DNA of 64,000 nt from Roseibium denhamense. GTDB lineage: Bacteria; Pseudomonadota; Alphaproteobacteria; Rhizobiales; Stappiaceae. Of the stretch, positions 36,930 to 48,059 are shown one piece after another. The notes under the pieces are model-generated. The model was not told the DNA's origin, ran no database searches, and saw nothing but the letters and a program-made list of their open reading frames with translations. The position numbers and the translations under genes were made by a program. The stretch covers positions 1 through 64,000 of the forward strand of contig NZ_SMLZ01000093.1 in the NCBI RefSeq assembly GCF_009711415.1. The letters are read 5' to 3'. Within the stretch, counting starts at the first letter, position 1, and each line of letters opens with the position of its first letter.

Positions 36930-39068
36930 ATGATCGAGCTTGTTGTCATAGTTATTTGTGGCCTTTTGTCCATTGCCTACGGGGCGTGGGCCATTCAATC
37001 CGTCATGGCGGCCGATGCCGGTAATGCCCGGATGCAGGAAATCGCCGAAGCAATTCAGGAAGGGGCAAGCGCCTATCTAAACCGCCAATACACAACGATC
37101 GCGATTGTCGGCACGGTCGTGTTCGTTCTTGCTTGGATTTTGCTTTCCGGACCTGCGGCAATCGGTTTTGCGATTGGCGCGGTTCTGTCCGGTGCCGCCG
37201 GTTACATAGGAATGATGGTGTCCGTGAGGGCAAATGTGCGGACCGCCCAGGCAGCGAGCCAAAGCCTGGGAGCAGGACTGGAAATTGCTTTCAAGGCCGG
37301 TGCTGTCACCGGCCTTTTGGTTGCCGGCCTCGCGCTTTTGGGAGTTGCCGTCTATTACGCGATCCTGACCGGGATGATGGGATATGAGCCAACCAGCAGA
37401 ACCGTCATCGACGCACTTGTCGCACTTGGGTTCGGAGCATCCCTGATTTCCATCTTTGCGCGCTTGGGCGGGGGTATCTTTACAAAGGGTGCCGATGTCG
37501 GCGGCGACCTGGTTGGGAAGGTAGAGGCCGGTATTCCGGAGGATGATCCGCGCAATCCGGCGACCATTGCCGACAACGTCGGGGACAATGTTGGCGACTG
37601 TGCCGGAATGGCAGCCGACCTGTTCGAGACCTATGCGGTCACCGTCGTCGCAACAATGGTGCTTGCCTCCATCTTCTTCACCGGCGCGCAGGCGCTGGAG
37701 CTCATGATGCTGCCGCTCCTGATTGGTGCAAGCTGTGTGGTCACGTCGATCATCGGGACGTTCTTTGTGAAGCTCGGGGTCAATAACTCGATCATGGGTG
37801 CGCTCTACAAGGGCTTTATCGCAACCGCGGTTCTGTCCGCGGTCGCGCTCGCCATCATTGTGTTTGGCTGGGTGGGCGCTGGAACCCAATACACCACGTC
37901 GGGTGACGTCAGCTTTAACGGGTTTGATCTGTTTGTCTGCGGCCTGATCGGGCTGGTTGTCACCGGCCTTATCATCTGGGTCACGGAGTATTACACGGGC
38001 ACGGATTACCGGCCGGTGAAATCGATTGCCCAGGCATCGGTGACAGGCCATGGCACGAACGTCATTCAAGGTCTGGCGGTATCGTTGGAGGCAACCGCGC
38101 TTCCAGCCATCATCATCATTGCCGGTATCTTGCTGACTTACAGCTTTGCGGGTCTGTTCGGGATTGCGATTGCTGTGACCACAATGCTGGCGCTTGCGGG
38201 TATGGTGGTGGCCCTCGACGCATTCGGTCCTGTAACCGATAATGCGGGCGGCATTGCTGAGATGGCCGATCTTCCGGCCGAGGTGCGCACCACGACGGAT
38301 GCCCTGGATGCGGTTGGCAACACAACAAAAGCAGTGACCAAAGGCTATGCGATCGGCTCTGCCGGTCTGGGGGCTTTGGTCCTGTTCGCAGCCTATACCG
38401 AAGATCTGAAGTTCTTTTCCGCACAGGCGCAGGAAGGGTCGATCTTCTTCGGGATTGATGTCGACACTCTGTTCTCGCTCTCAAACCCTTATGTGGTTGC
38501 CGGCCTGCTGTTCGGTGGTTTGCTGCCCTATCTCTTTGGCGGCATTTCCATGACGGCCGTCGGCCGGGCAGCGGGGGCGGTTGTCGAGGAGGTTCGGCGG
38601 CAGTTCAAGGAAAAGCCCGGTATCATGCAAGGCACGGAACGGCCTGATTATGGCCGGGCGGTCGACATGCTCACCAAGGCCGCCATCAAGGAGATGATCA
38701 TTCCATCCCTGCTGCCGGTCTTGTCTCCAGTCGTCGTGTTCTTTGTCGTGCGCGCTGTGGCAACACCGGCAGATGCCTTTGCAGCGCTTGGCGCCATGCT
38801 GCTCGGTGTTATCGTTACCGGTCTCTTCGTGGCCATCTCGATGACGGCCGGTGGCGGTGCCTGGGACAATGCCAAGAAGTCTTTTGAGGACGGCTTTACC
38901 GACAAGGATGGCGTTACCCACCAGAAGGGCAGCGAGGCGCACAAGGCATCGGTGACGGGCGATACCGTTGGTGACCCTTACAAGGATACTGCCGGGCCGG
39001 CGGTCAATCCGATGATCAAGATCACCAATATTGTTGCCCTGTTACTGTTGGCGATCCTGGCGCACTAA
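36930..39068 (+). CDS. hppA: K+-independent H+-translocating membrane pyrophosphatase
   Basis: HppA hydrolyses pyrophosphate and pumps protons across a membrane. The 712 residues span about 16 helices. The catalytic region reads [14 protein letters not shown] followed by [18 protein letters not shown], with a second D-N-A-G-G-I-A-E-M site. The motif [10 protein letters not shown] has Lys where K+-dependent enzymes have Ala, so this is the K+-independent type. I chose ATG 36930, with GGAGGA 3 bases upstream. It has its own promoter and terminator. Confidence 0.95.
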   Translation: MIELVVIVICGLLSIAYGAWAIQSVMAADAGNARMQEIAEAIQEGASAYLNRQYTTIAIVGTVVFVLAWILLSGPAAIGFAIGAVLSGAAGYIGMMVSVRANVRTAQAASQSLGAGLEIAFKAGAVTGLLVAGLALLGVAVYYAILTGMMGYEPTSRTVIDALVALGFGASLISIFARLGGGIFTKGADVGGDLVGKVEAGIPEDDPRNPATIADNVGDNVGDCAGMAADLFETYAVTVVATMVLASIFFTGAQALELMMLPLLIGASCVVTSIIGTFFVKLGVNNSIMGALYKGFIATAVLSAVALAIIVFGWVGAGTQYTTSGDVSFNGFDLFVCGLIGLVVTGLIIWVTEYYTGTDYRPVKSIAQASVTGHGTNVIQGLAVSLEATALPAIIIIAGILLTYSFAGLFGIAIAVTTMLALAGMVVALDAFGPVTDNAGGIAEMADLPAEVRTTTDALDAVGNTTKAVTKGYAIGSAGLGALVLFAAYTEDLKFFSAQAQEGSIFFGIDVDTLFSLSNPYVVAGLLFGGLLPYLFGGISMTAVGRAAGAVVEEVRRQFKEKPGIMQGTERPDYGRAVDMLTKAAIKEMIIPSLLPVLSPVVVFFVVRAVATPADAFAALGAMLLGVIVTGLFVAISMTAGGGAWDNAKKSFEDGFTDKDGVTHQKGSEAHKASVTGDTVGDPYKDTAGPAVNPMIKITNIVALLLLAILAH

Positions 39069-39083
39069 CAGTCTCCAGAGGAA

Positions 39084-39128
39084 ATCTCCCTCAGACAGAA
39101 ACGCGCCGTTCCTGTCTGAGTGGGAGAT
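39084..39128 (+). promoter_or_regulatory. Long hairpin in the hppA 3' region
   Basis: ATCTCCC-TCAGACAG (39084-39098) pairs with CTGTCTGA-(GT)-GGGAGAT (39112-39128), giving a 15-bp stem with a 2-base bulge and a 13-base loop. No T-run follows, and a separate intrinsic terminator starts 14 bases later. It may protect the mRNA 3' end or be a processing site. Confidence 0.55.
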
Positions 39129-39141
39129 GCTCCAAGACAAG

Positions 39142-39171
39142 AAAACCCCGGCCATGCGGCCGGGGTTTTTG
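39142..39171. terminator. Bidirectional intrinsic terminator between hppA and bamE
   Basis: A perfect 12-bp stem AAAACCCCGGCC / GGCCGGGGTTTT has a 4-base loop and flanking T and A runs. It can stop transcription of hppA from the left and of bamE from the right. Confidence 0.9.
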
Positions 39172-39196
39172 CTTGCTGCAGGAAGTGTGCTCTCGC

Positions 39197-39634
39197 CTAG
39201 AGACCAAGGCTCGGGTTTGCCGCGCCGCGCAGGATCTGGGTCAGGAAGCCGTAATCGGCGCCGCCGGTGCGGGTCTTGCGGGTGACGATATCGACAATCC
39301 TGCCGTCCTCGAGGGTGTAATTGCCCATGTCCTGGACAAAGCCATCGTCATCGAAATAGACCGCGACAACACGCTGCTCGACAATGTCCGGCGCGAAGAA
39401 GGCCGTCGTCGCGGTTTTCTGCGAGATATAATAATAAGCATCACCGTTGAGGCTCGACGTGGTCGACGGAGACCCGAGGACAAGTTCGACTTGCTCACGG
39501 CTCGAACCCACCTGGACCTGGCTCATCATGTTGTTCGTGATGACATGTCCATGCGTATAGGTGCTGGTGAAACAGCCGCCGAGCGGCAGCGTTGCCAGAA
39601 GCGGAAGGATCAGGGCGCCTGCCTTGACGTTCAT
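39197..39634 (-). CDS. bamE: Outer membrane protein assembly factor BamE (SmpA/OmlA)
   Basis: This is a 145-residue lipoprotein of the BAM complex, which inserts beta-barrel proteins into the outer membrane. The signal peptide ends in a lipobox L-G-G-C with Cys21. The SmpA/OmlA fold has the pattern V-Q-V-G-S-S-R-E-Q-V-E-L-V-L-G-S-P-S-T. The start is ATG 39634. It is divergent from the bc1 chaperone gene, a conserved arrangement here. Confidence 0.88.
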   Translation of the reverse strand: MNVKAGALILPLLATLPLGGCFTSTYTHGHVITNNMMSQVQVGSSREQVELVLGSPSTTSSLNGDAYYYISQKTATTAFFAPDIVEQRVVAVYFDDDGFVQDMGNYTLEDGRIVDIVTRKTRTGGADYGFLTQILRGAANPSLGL

Positions 39635-39747
39635 CTAAGAATTCCCATTTCGCCAGAAGCAGCTGGCTGCTTGTCGATTTCGTTGCTTGGCAAAGTCACT
39701 AACGTGGGTTAGGGCACATGGCAACACCTGTCTTTTGAGGAGAGCGC

Positions 39748-40296
39748 ATGCTTTTCGGCCTGTTCCGCCGCCGGTCCCGTGATGCCGAGCACCGTGTATA
39801 TTGTGAAATCGTGGCTCAAGCGCGGCAGCCGGTCTTCTATACCGACTTTGTTGTGCCGGACACGATTGATGGCCGTTTCGACATGATCGTGGCCCACGCA
39901 GTTCTCTATTTCAGGCGGATGCGCGGCGAAGACAAGAAAACGTCCGAGTTCGCACAGAACGTTTTTGACCTGTTTTTTCAGGATATGGATGCATCCCTGC
40001 GGGAAATGGGCGTCTCCGATACGCGGGTTCCTAAGAAGGTAAAAGTGATGGGAGAGGCCTTCTATGGGCGTGCGGACGCCTACATGCCGTTCATTGATGC
40101 AGACGACATGGAAAGTCTCGCAGAAGCGGTCGGCCGGAACATCTACACAGATAATCCGGAGCCGATTGCACAAAAACGCCTTGCGCAGTATTTGCTGCAG
40201 GCGGCCAAGGATTTGGAAGCCCAGTCAACTGATGACCTTCTTGCAGGGACCATTCATTGGCCCGACCCCGATACATTTAAGACCGCAGCGGTTTGA
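39748..40296 (+). CDS. Ubiquinol-cytochrome c chaperone (CBP3/UQCC1 family)
   Basis: This is a 182-residue assembly factor for the cytochrome bc1 complex, related to mitochondrial Cbp3. The conserved pattern is D-T-I-D-G-R-F-D-M-I-V-A-H-A-V-L-Y-F-R-R-M, followed by F-D-L-F-F-Q-D-M-D-A-S-L-R-E-M-G-V and K-V-K-V-M-G-E-A-F-Y-G-R. The start is ATG 39748 with a strong TGAGGAGAG. DUF177 follows after 28 bases. Confidence 0.9.
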   Translation: MLFGLFRRRSRDAEHRVYCEIVAQARQPVFYTDFVVPDTIDGRFDMIVAHAVLYFRRMRGEDKKTSEFAQNVFDLFFQDMDASLREMGVSDTRVPKKVKVMGEAFYGRADAYMPFIDADDMESLAEAVGRNIYTDNPEPIAQKRLAQYLLQAAKDLEAQSTDDLLAGTIHWPDPDTFKTAAV

Positions 40297-40324
40297 CAGG
40301 CTCTGATTGAGCTTAGGACGATAG

Positions 40325-40897
40325 ATGAACACCTCAACTTTTCCGTATTCCAACAAGGTCACAGCCGCATCGGTCGTGGATGCTGATGTCAAACGCACGT
40401 TTGAGCCCGATGCAAAAGACCGTCAGAAAATCGCCGACGCCTACGAGCTGAATGCCATACCGGCCTTGTGCGCAGACCTGATCTTGAAACCCTACCGTAA
40501 AAACGGATTGCGGGTTGTAGGAACTGTCAAGGCAACGCTGAACCAGACATGTGTGGTCTCCCTTGAACCATTCGACAGTGATCTTGTTCTGGACATTGAC
40601 CGCACCTTCGAGGCCCACTCGTCACGCCCCCGCAAAATCAGGGATCTGAATGAGGAGGGCGAGATCGAGATCGATCTGGAGTCGCTTGATCCTCCTGACG
40701 TTATGATGGACGGCGTCCTCGATGTTGGGGCCGTTATCTGCGAAGAGCTGGCTCTTGCGCTGGATTCGTTTCCCCGCAAGCCAGGCGCGGAATTTGAAGG
40801 GGGAGACGAGGCGGACGCCTATGAGACATCGCCGAAAACCGAAGTGCCGTCTGCGTTTGCAGCGCTGGCCGCTCTCAAGGAGCCAAACAAGAGGTAG
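40325..40897 (+). CDS. DUF177 (YceD) family protein
   Basis: This is a 190-residue protein related to YceD, a factor linked to 23S rRNA processing in E. coli and plants. The family motif region reads L-N-Q-T-C-V-V-S-L-E-P-F followed by an acidic stretch and D-V-G-A-V-I-C-E-E-L-A-L-A-L-D-S-F-P. In many bacteria rpmF comes next; here it is missing and plsX follows after about 200 bases, as in other alphaproteobacteria. The start is ATG 40325. Confidence 0.85.
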   Translation: MNTSTFPYSNKVTAASVVDADVKRTFEPDAKDRQKIADAYELNAIPALCADLILKPYRKNGLRVVGTVKATLNQTCVVSLEPFDSDLVLDIDRTFEAHSSRPRKIRDLNEEGEIEIDLESLDPPDVMMDGVLDVGAVICEELALALDSFPRKPGAEFEGGDEADAYETSPKTEVPSAFAALAALKEPNKR

Positions 40898-41103
40898 CAA
40901 CCCGTTTTGTGCCACGAAACTGGGCCGCGATCCGGGTTTTGGCACGGTTTTCAACGGCAGCCTATTCATCTGGCAGGAAAACGGTTGTCTCGGCAGGCAA
41001 AACCGTTATGTTCGCGCCCGTCCGGGCACCTCATGGCCCGTTCAAATATCTTGTTAGGCACCGGCCGCAGACGCCGGGAGAGCGTGTGTCAAAAGACTAG
41101 CGA

Positions 41104-42168
41104 ATGGCGAAAACGATACCGATATCTCTGGACGTCATGGGCGGCGACCACGGAGCCAATGTGGTCATTCCAGGCGCAGAAATCGCGCTTGTCCGCCACC
41201 CTGATATCCATTTCCTTCTTTATGGAAACGAGCAGGTTGTCCGGCCGTTGCTAGAGCAGCATCCACGGGTAAGGGACGCATCGACCTTTCATCATTGTGA
41301 TGTTGCCATCGCCATGGATACCAAACCGAGCCAGGCTTTGCGCCAGGGCCGCTGGAAGTCCTCCATGTGGAAGTCCATCGAGGCGGTCAAGACAGGTGAA
41401 GCGTCCGTGGCCGTGTCTGCCGGCAACACCGGCGCGCTGATGGCCATGTCCAAATTCTGCTTGCGGACAATGGCGAATATCGAGCGCCCAGCAATCGCAG
41501 CCATCTGGCCGACGTTGCGCGGTGAATCCGTCGTGCTGGACGTTGGTGCCACCATCGGCGCGGATGCACAGCAGCTCATCGATTTTTCCATTCTTGGCGG
41601 TGCCATGGCGCGCGCCGTATTTGGCATCGAACGCCCGACGGTTGGCTTGCTCAATATCGGTGTTGAAGAGGTCAAGGGGCTCGAAGAGGTCCGCACCGCC
41701 GGCCGTTTGCTACGCGATACACCGCTGCGGTCGCTGCAATATGCCGGCTTTGTCGAGGGCGATGACCTTGGCAAGGGAACGGTCGACGTGGTCGTGACCG
41801 AAGGGTTTGCCGGTAACATTGCACTGAAGACAGCCGAGGGAACGGCGAAGCAAATCGGCAGTTACCTCAGATCGGCCATGAACCGGACTTTCATGTCGAA
41901 GATCGGCTACCTATTTGCGAAGGGCGCTTTCGATCTGCTGCGCGAGAAAATGGACCCGCGCAAAGTCAACGGCGGTGTGTTCCTAGGCCTGAATGGCATC
42001 GTGATCAAGAGCCACGGTGGAACGGATGCTGAAGGGTATGCATCAGCAATTGATCTGGCCTACGACATGGTCAAAAACGAACTGACACACAAGATCGCCC
42101 AGGATCTTGTGCATTATCATCGCGGCCGCTATGCCGAAGCCGCGCCGACATCGGAAGGTGATTTGTGA
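41104..42168 (+). CDS. plsX: Phosphate acyltransferase PlsX
   Basis: PlsX turns acyl-ACP into acyl phosphate, the first substrate for phospholipid synthesis with PlsY. The 354 residues show [20 protein letters not shown] and [16 protein letters not shown]. The start is ATG 41104; the Shine-Dalgarno is weak. The stop overlaps the fabH start by 4 bases, indicating translational coupling. Confidence 0.95.
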   Translation: MAKTIPISLDVMGGDHGANVVIPGAEIALVRHPDIHFLLYGNEQVVRPLLEQHPRVRDASTFHHCDVAIAMDTKPSQALRQGRWKSSMWKSIEAVKTGEASVAVSAGNTGALMAMSKFCLRTMANIERPAIAAIWPTLRGESVVLDVGATIGADAQQLIDFSILGGAMARAVFGIERPTVGLLNIGVEEVKGLEEVRTAGRLLRDTPLRSLQYAGFVEGDDLGKGTVDVVVTEGFAGNIALKTAEGTAKQIGSYLRSAMNRTFMSKIGYLFAKGAFDLLREKMDPRKVNGGVFLGLNGIVIKSHGGTDAEGYASAIDLAYDMVKNELTHKIAQDLVHYHRGRYAEAAPTSEGDL

Positions 42169-43142
42169 GCGTCATCCGTTCAAAGGTAATTGGCTGCGGG
42201 AGTTTCCTGCCAAAAAAAGTACTAACAAATAATGACTTGGCGGAGATGGTCGATACTTCGGACGAGTGGGTCGTCCAGCGGACGGGCATCAAGCAGCGCC
42301 ATATTGCGGCCGAGGGTGAACTGACTTCGGACCTGGCGCTTGGCGCCGCACAAAATGCTCTGGCGTCTGCCGGGATCGATGCCTCGGATGTCGACACGAT
42401 CATTTTGGCAACCGCAACGCCGGACAACACGTTTCCGGCCACCGCGGTAACGGTTCAGGCGCGTCTTGGTATTACCCATGGTGCGGCATTCGACGTTCAT
42501 GCCGTATGTTCCGGTTTCGTCTTCGCAATGACGACGGCGGACGCCTATATCAAGGCGGGGCTGTCCAAGCGCTGTCTTGTGATTGGCGCCGAAACCTTCT
42601 CACGCATTCTTGACTGGCAGGACCGGACGACCTGTGTCCTGTTCGGAGATGGGGCCGGGGCCGTGGTGCTTGAGGCATCGCAGGGAGCGGGGACAACCGC
42701 CGATACGGGGATCCTGACCTCCCATCTGCGGTCTGACGGACGGCACAAGGACAAGCTTTTTGTCGATGGCGGCCCATCCTCGACGCAAACGGTCGGACAC
42801 CTGCGCATGGAAGGCCGGGAAGTCTTCAAACATGCCGTTGGGATGATCACCGATGTGATTGAGGACGCCTATAAGGCAACGGGGACTTCGTCAGAAGATC
42901 TGGATTGGTTCATCCCGCACCAGGCCAACAAGCGGATTATTGACGCAAGTGCCAAGAAGCTCGGTATTGATCCGGCCAAGGTCGTAACGACGGTCCAATG
43001 GCATGGAAATACCTCGGCGGCCTCGATCCCGCTGGCGCTTGATATTGCGGTGAAGGACGGACGTGTCAAAAAGAACGATCTTATCATGCTGGAAGCCATG
43101 GGTGGCGGCTTCACCTGGGGATCGGTTCTTCTTCGCTGGTAA
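42165..43142 (+). CDS. fabH: 3-oxoacyl-[acyl-carrier-protein] synthase III
   Basis: FabH starts fatty acid synthesis by condensing acetyl-CoA with malonyl-ACP. The 325 residues show the catalytic Cys115 in D-V-H-A-V-C-S-G-F, the H-Q-A-N-K-R-I-I histidine and an asparagine in [11 protein letters not shown]. The start is GTG 42165, overlapping the plsX stop. The length is normal. Confidence 0.95.
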   Translation: MSVIRSKVIGCGSFLPKKVLTNNDLAEMVDTSDEWVVQRTGIKQRHIAAEGELTSDLALGAAQNALASAGIDASDVDTIILATATPDNTFPATAVTVQARLGITHGAAFDVHAVCSGFVFAMTTADAYIKAGLSKRCLVIGAETFSRILDWQDRTTCVLFGDGAGAVVLEASQGAGTTADTGILTSHLRSDGRHKDKLFVDGGPSSTQTVGHLRMEGREVFKHAVGMITDVIEDAYKATGTSSEDLDWFIPHQANKRIIDASAKKLGIDPAKVVTTVQWHGNTSAASIPLALDIAVKDGRVKKNDLIMLEAMGGGFTWGSVLLRW

Positions 43143-43283
43143 GCCCTGATTTCTTTCAGACGAACAAATATGAACTTGGTGAATAGTTCCGGTTGACCGG
43201 CTCGCCGTGAGGCAATACCGTACGCTCTGCATTCGAGTTCTTGTGCAAAATCAGCCAGATCGTGGCGTCCTTGAGGAGGGGTT

Positions 43284-43598
43284 ATGGGCAATCGGACTAT
43301 CACCCGCGCGGATTTGTGCGAAGCTGTTTATCAAAAAGTCGGCCTCTCACGGACAGAGTCATCTGAATTGGTAGAGCGTGTGCTGTCGGAAATTTCCGAC
43401 TGTCTTGTGACCGGAGAATCGGTAAAATTATCAAGCTTCGGTTCTTTCGTGGTCCGCTCCAAGGGTGAGCGTATCGGCCGGAACCCGAAGACCGGTGAAG
43501 AAGTGCCGATCCTTCCGCGCCGGGTCATGGTTTTCAAGCCCTCGAATGTCTTGAAGCAGCGTATCAATGACGCTTTGGCGGGACGGGGCGCTAAATAA
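43284..43598 (+). CDS. ihfA: Integration host factor subunit alpha
   Basis: IHF-alpha pairs with IHF-beta to bend DNA sharply at specific sites. The 104 residues follow the HU/IHF fold, with [11 protein letters not shown] near the start and the DNA-binding arm [16 protein letters not shown]. The Pro at the arm tip is present. The start is ATG 43284 with GAGGAGG upstream. A MerR regulator follows after 11 bases. Confidence 0.95.
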   Translation: MGNRTITRADLCEAVYQKVGLSRTESSELVERVLSEISDCLVTGESVKLSSFGSFVVRSKGERIGRNPKTGEEVPILPRRVMVFKPSNVLKQRINDALAGRGAK

Positions 43599-43609
43599 AC
43601 AAAGTCCAT

Positions 43610-44221
43610 ATGAGTTCTCAGGAAAAAAGCCCAGACGCGTTCCGCACAATCAGCGAAGTGGCAGACGATCTTGATCTGCCGCAGCACGTCCTGAGGTTCT
43701 GGGAGACACGGTTTTCGCAGATCAAACCCCTGAAACGGGGGGGCGGGCGCAGATATTACCGTCCGGATGACGTTGAGCTGCTCAAGGGCATACGGCATCT
43801 CCTTTACGAAGAAGGGTACACCATCAAAGGTGTTCAGCGGATCCTGAAGGAACAGGGGCCGCGCTTCGTCATGCAAATCTGGCAGGAGGACCAGTCTTCG
43901 CTTCAGGCCGTGTCACAGTCTGAAAAGACAAGTACTCCCGGCGTCGCAACACCCCTTGAGGATGCAAAAGATCATTCTTCGGCTGACGCCGCCGCCAGCC
44001 GGTCAACGCCCTTGCCTAAAGGGGTGCTTCCAGATGATGCGCCAGAGGCGGGAGAGGGGCAGGCATCCGGCTTCAGCATCCTGGGCCGGTTCCGGACAGA
44101 AAAGCCAGTTACCGCTGGGCCCGCGTCTGAAAAACCGGTTTCCAAGGAAGATGTCCGCCGCCTGCAGGCAACACTGTTTGAGCTGCTTGAATGCAAACGC
44201 ACCCTTGATCAGGCACGCTGA
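43610..44221 (+). CDS. MerR family transcriptional regulator
   Basis: This is a 203-residue regulator. The N-terminal winged helix reads [22 protein letters not shown] with [10 protein letters not shown] central helix follows, and the C-terminal half is Pro/Ser-rich and low in complexity, ending in a short helix. No metal-binding cysteines are seen. The family member directly after ihfA is conserved in alphaproteobacteria; its target is unknown. Confidence 0.87.
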   Translation: MSSQEKSPDAFRTISEVADDLDLPQHVLRFWETRFSQIKPLKRGGGRRYYRPDDVELLKGIRHLLYEEGYTIKGVQRILKEQGPRFVMQIWQEDQSSLQAVSQSEKTSTPGVATPLEDAKDHSSADAAASRSTPLPKGVLPDDAPEAGEGQASGFSILGRFRTEKPVTAGPASEKPVSKEDVRRLQATLFELLECKRTLDQAR

Positions 44222-44308
44222 CATATTCTCAAACCAGCCCCTGATGTTCTGACCTGAAAAATGACGCCATTTCCGCGCGAGCGATTTGCCCGCGTGGTGC
44301 GCGGACAG

Positions 44309-45514
44309 TTACTCCAGGCCCATGCAGGACGCATAGAAGGTTGTTGTCGCCGGCCAATCAGAAAACACGCCCCTAACACCAACATCCTGCGCCAGGACAT
44401 GCAGCACCTCGAATACGGCGCCATCGTCCTTGATGGCGTCCGTGACGGTCTGGAAGTACCAGCCACCGCCATTGGTGAGCGGGCCGGAGCGTTCCAGCGT
44501 CCAGGTGATGATGGATAAACCCGCGTCCTTGGCTGCCTTAGCATAAGCTGATGGAACGATCTGACCCTTCTCAAGGCTCAACAATACGAACAACGGTGGT
44601 GCGATGTAATTGACCCCCATGGCTTTAAGCTCATCCATGCTGGGAGAAAAGGTCGAAGGATCAGAGGAATCGAGGTTGCGCCGTCCATCCAGATAGACGG
44701 CTTGCTTGCCGAATTCTGGTTCATTTTCAATCCAGTAGAGCACATCCTGCAGATCGAAGGACTGAGGGAAGACGTCCGCCGGGGAGACACCCGCAGCCTT
44801 GTACTCATCAATCAGCTTTTGCGCATAGTCCTGCTGGGTGAACCCATCAAAAGGCATGTCCACCTTCGGCGCCTTGAGTTCTGGCGTAAACTTGACACCG
44901 AAATCCTTGAACAGGGCAATCGACTGCGCGTGGGTCAACAGCGTCCCCGTTTGACCGTAAAGCTCGGTTCTCCAGGGGGCTGTTCCTTGAAGATACTGTT
45001 CAACCGTTTTTGCGGATTTGTCGGCGCTGTCCATTTTTCCGCGAAGCGCCTTGAATTCGGCGAGCGTAATGTCGGAGGTGCGGCATTCTGCGGATGCCGG
45101 AGTTTCCCCGATGGAGGGTTTGAAACCGGCTGTGCATTTGCCCGCCAGATCTGTCACGAGAATGTTGGTCGTCGTATGCAGGTCGGATTGAGAGTGCCGA
45201 CAGACCAGTTCCTTGTCCTTTGTGAACGTAACATCGCATTCCTGCACGCCTGGGCCCATGACGTGCGCAGCGCGATAGCTTTCTTCCGTATGTTCGGGAA
45301 ATTGCAGCGGTGCCCCGCGATGGGCGATGGAAAAACCCGTCCGGCGGGCTGGTTCTCCGATGCAGGACAACAATTTGTCCTTGAGCGGACCATCCGTCAT
45401 CTGCTCAACCAGATAGGCTGGCCGCGGCCCCAGTTCCGGTACGTCCCCGCTCGCATGCGCTGGAAGCAATTGGCCGAGACTGATGGTTAAAACGGCAAGG
45501 CAGATCAAACGCAT
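44309..45514 (-). CDS. Exported glycerophosphodiester phosphodiesterase family protein
   Basis: This is a 401-residue periplasmic enzyme predicted to hydrolyse glycerophosphodiesters to glycerol 3-phosphate and an alcohol. A signal peptide (residues 1 to about 22, ending A-H-A-S) is present. The TIM-barrel start reads I-A-H-R-G-A-P, then E-H-T-E-E-S, and [11 protein letters not shown] supplies the metal-binding acid pair. An insert of about 80 residues with two Cys follows the third strand. I chose ATG 45514 with AGGA upstream. The next gene is a P450. Confidence 0.87.
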   Translation of the reverse strand: MRLICLAVLTISLGQLLPAHASGDVPELGPRPAYLVEQMTDGPLKDKLLSCIGEPARRTGFSIAHRGAPLQFPEHTEESYRAAHVMGPGVQECDVTFTKDKELVCRHSQSDLHTTTNILVTDLAGKCTAGFKPSIGETPASAECRTSDITLAEFKALRGKMDSADKSAKTVEQYLQGTAPWRTELYGQTGTLLTHAQSIALFKDFGVKFTPELKAPKVDMPFDGFTQQDYAQKLIDEYKAAGVSPADVFPQSFDLQDVLYWIENEPEFGKQAVYLDGRRNLDSSDPSTFSPSMDELKAMGVNYIAPPLFVLLSLEKGQIVPSAYAKAAKDAGLSIITWTLERSGPLTNGGGWYFQTVTDAIKDDGAVFEVLHVLAQDVGVRGVFSDWPATTTFYASCMGLE

Positions 45515-45596
45515 GGGATTTCCTGAAGTGCGGGACACGTGGTTCTTGTAGCCAGCCGGTTTTCCAAGAGGGCTAGGCTGCGGGCGTTTGTTTTGT

Positions 45597-46832
45597 TTAG
45601 GCGGTCTTCCAGGTGATTGGAAGCGATACTGGTCCTCGAACCGACAAACCACGTTTGTAGGCAATATCATGTGAGGCCAATTCGATTCTGCTGAACCGCT
45701 TGAGCAATGTCGAAAAAATGATGTCCATATCGAGCCTAGCGAGGTGATTGCCAAGGCAGAAGTGAGCACCGCGGCCGAAGGCTATGTGCCAGTTTGGTGA
45801 ACGGCCCACATCAAACGTATCAGCGTTTGGAAACTGCTTCGGATCCCGGTTGGCGGATCCATAAAGAACGCCGAATTTGGTGCCGCGCTCAAATTTCCGG
45901 CCGCACACATCCATGTCTTCGACCGCATACCGGTGAAAGAAGGGAAGTGGGGATTCGTACCGGAACATTTCCTGGACAGCCGTTTTCATCAGGCTTTGAT
46001 CCTCCCGCAACCGGCTCATCTGATCTGGGAATTTCAGGAGGGCATGCATGCCGCTTCCCAGAACATCAATTGTCGAGCCATGACCGGCCATGAGGATCAG
46101 CATGGCCGTTGAAATGAACTCGTCCTCGTTCATGTTTCCGGCACGCTCGGCTTCGATCATGGTGGAAATCAGATCGTCTTGCGGAGCCGCTTGCCGCTGG
46201 CGCTTCAGTTCGCTGAGATAGAGGTAGAACTCTGTCGTGTTCTTTTCGGCGAGTGCCTTGCGTTCGTCTGACCGGTCGATGTCGAAATACTGGACGATGT
46301 TCTCTGACCAAATGCGAAGCTGAGGACAGTCCTCATCCGGCACGCCCAGAACCCGTCCAATGATATGGCCCGGCACATGGGCTGCCAGATCCTCGATGAA
46401 GTCGATTTCGGTCCGTCCGGAAAGACGGTCGACAAGCCCGTCGACGTAGGTCTGGATCTCGTCCCTCAACTTGTTGACCATCACCGGTGTGAACAGCTTG
46501 AAGACCTGCTTGCGCAACCGGTCGTGGATGTCGCCGTCGCTGTCCAGCAGGGAGAACTGAACAAAGCGGGCATGGTGGGGCATGTCGTGCCAGTTTTCAG
46601 CCCGCTTTTGTGCGGCGATTTCCTCTGAAGTCGCAACATGTTCCATTGACCGGACCATCTTGCCGTTCAGGACGATTTCCGAGACGTCTTCAAACCGCGC
46701 AGCTAACCAAACATTAAAATCTTCAAAGTAGGTCAGGCCCTCTTCAGCGCGCAGCTGCTCGTAAAACGGGTAGGGATCTTGGGCAAAGGCCTCGGACAAC
46801 GGATCAAAGGAGAGGGCTGTGGATGGGGGCAT
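45597..46832 (-). CDS. Cytochrome P450
   Basis: This is a 411-residue soluble monooxygenase. The heme ligand is the cysteine in [16 protein letters not shown]. The K-helix glutamate-arginine pair is in E-M-F-R-Y, and the I-helix reads M-A-G-H-G-S-T-I-D with Ser-Thr at the proton-delivery site. The substrate is unknown, and no ferredoxin or reductase gene is next to it. The start is ATG 46832. The 274 bases upstream hold no clear gene. Confidence 0.9.
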   Translation of the reverse strand: MPPSTALSFDPLSEAFAQDPYPFYEQLRAEEGLTYFEDFNVWLAARFEDVSEIVLNGKMVRSMEHVATSEEIAAQKRAENWHDMPHHARFVQFSLLDSDGDIHDRLRKQVFKLFTPVMVNKLRDEIQTYVDGLVDRLSGRTEIDFIEDLAAHVPGHIIGRVLGVPDEDCPQLRIWSENIVQYFDIDRSDERKALAEKNTTEFYLYLSELKRQRQAAPQDDLISTMIEAERAGNMNEDEFISTAMLILMAGHGSTIDVLGSGMHALLKFPDQMSRLREDQSLMKTAVQEMFRYESPLPFFHRYAVEDMDVCGRKFERGTKFGVLYGSANRDPKQFPNADTFDVGRSPNWHIAFGRGAHFCLGNHLARLDMDIIFSTLLKRFSRIELASHDIAYKRGLSVRGPVSLPITWKTA

Positions 46833-47106
46833 ATGGGGGCTCTTGCGGTGGCTGGCGATCAGCTAGCATTGGTCATGTGATTCTTGCCAAGGCTCTGAAT
46901 TTGGCTGGTAAAACGCAAGCAAAAACTCAAGTCATCGCGCCGATAAGCACAGTTTCGGATACTGTCCGGCGTTTTGAGGACGGGTATTGGGGATTATGAG
47001 GAAATGCCTGTTCTGACAATATCGAGACGGCCCGCGTCTTCTTAACGTTCTTTAACCATTCGGCCCCAAGGGGCTCAAATTTCGGCTAGGAAAAATCGGG
47101 CGACAG

Positions 47107-47295
47107 ATGCGAGTGCCACCCTCCTTACAGACTGAATACCAAGCGTTCCTGAGCGAAAGCGGCTTTGACAATCCTTGTCCGCAAAGCCTTCTGATGGAGC
47201 TCGCATCCCTCAGCATGGACGTCTACTTGAAAGAAATCTCGTGGCTGTCTGACTTCATCGGACGGGTCCAAAAAATAAAGACCGCTGCTGCATAG
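47107..47295 (+). CDS. Small hypothetical protein
   Basis: This is a 62-residue reading frame starting M-R-V-P-P-S-L-Q-T-E-Y-Q, with an amphipathic C-terminal helix (M-D-V-Y-L-K-E-I-S-W-L-S-D-F-I). I do not recognise a family. The upstream region has an A+T-rich stretch and GGGCGA about 10 bases before ATG. Both neighbours are on the other strand, so it would be its own transcript. It may not be real. Confidence 0.4.
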   Translation: MRVPPSLQTEYQAFLSESGFDNPCPQSLLMELASLSMDVYLKEISWLSDFIGRVQKIKTAAA

Positions 47296-47522
47296 GGAAA
47301 CGGACGTTTTTCTTGGGAACGATCAAAACTGATCTCATGGCAAACCTGAACGAATGAATGCAGACCAGCGGGTAAGCCTGCTGAAACACTAAGCCAGTCA
47401 GACGCAAATAACGATCCTGCTCGGCGTCAAGGGCAGGGCCCTTTTTAGGCCAGCCTCCCGCCCCAGTCCTGATGTCCTGAACCGCCTCAAACAGCGCCGT
47501 CTCACCCGAGAAATACGATCAT

Positions 47523-48059
47523 TCACAGACGGGCAAATTCCGAAACCTGCTCTGTCAACGCGTTCCAGTCGGTGAATTCCCGCGTTTCCTCAAGGTCTTC
47601 GTTCACATGGGCCGCAAGGTCGCCTTCAAGCAAAGCGGACTTTTCAAACCAGTCATAAAGACCCGGCTTCACCGCGCCCGCGATCAAAACGGTTTGCGCC
47701 GGTTTCCAATGGGCGGCTTCAAGGAACGTGTCTGCATAACCCTTGGCCTCATCTGCCGTATCCGGGAAAGCTGCGGCAAGACTTACGGAGATGAGCATGC
47801 CCGGTTTGGCGCCAAGTTGCTCGCGGTTTGCAAAGACAAACAGTTGAAGATCGGCCTGGTGTTGTCCCGAATGTACGGAGCCGGCAACGATCACCCTGTC
47901 ATACTCGCTCACGGAAAGACCGCCGGATAAGTCGCTCACATTGTGAAAACGGACCTCGTGACCTTCTTGAGACAGGATCTTCGCGATGAATTTGGCGATC
48001 TTGTCCGTTTGGCCCTCGGTGGTTGCATAGGCAATCAGGTAATTCACGCGTGCCCCCAT
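47523..48059 (-). CDS. Flavodoxin-domain protein (HemG-like)
   Basis: This is a 178-residue protein with the FMN-binding flavodoxin fold. The N-terminal phosphate loop region reads Y-A-T-T-E-G-Q-T-D-K, followed by V-I-V-A-G-S-V-H-S-G-Q-H. It resembles the menaquinone-dependent protoporphyrinogen oxidase HemG and the flavodoxin_5 family; the exact role is not certain. The start is ATG 48059. The next ~540 bases (48060-48602) hold no gene I can support. Confidence 0.8.
   Translation of the reverse strand: MGARVNYLIAYATTEGQTDKIAKFIAKILSQEGHEVRFHNVSDLSGGLSVSEYDRVIVAGSVHSGQHQADLQLFVFANREQLGAKPGMLISVSLAAAFPDTADEAKGYADTFLEAAHWKPAQTVLIAGAVKPGLYDWFEKSALLEGDLAAHVNEDLEETREFTDWNALTEQVSEFARL

Noticed and set aside
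37077-38069. 330-codon minus-strand reading frame within hppA
   Set aside because: The translation is polar and unlike any family; it mirrors the conserved hppA coding sequence.
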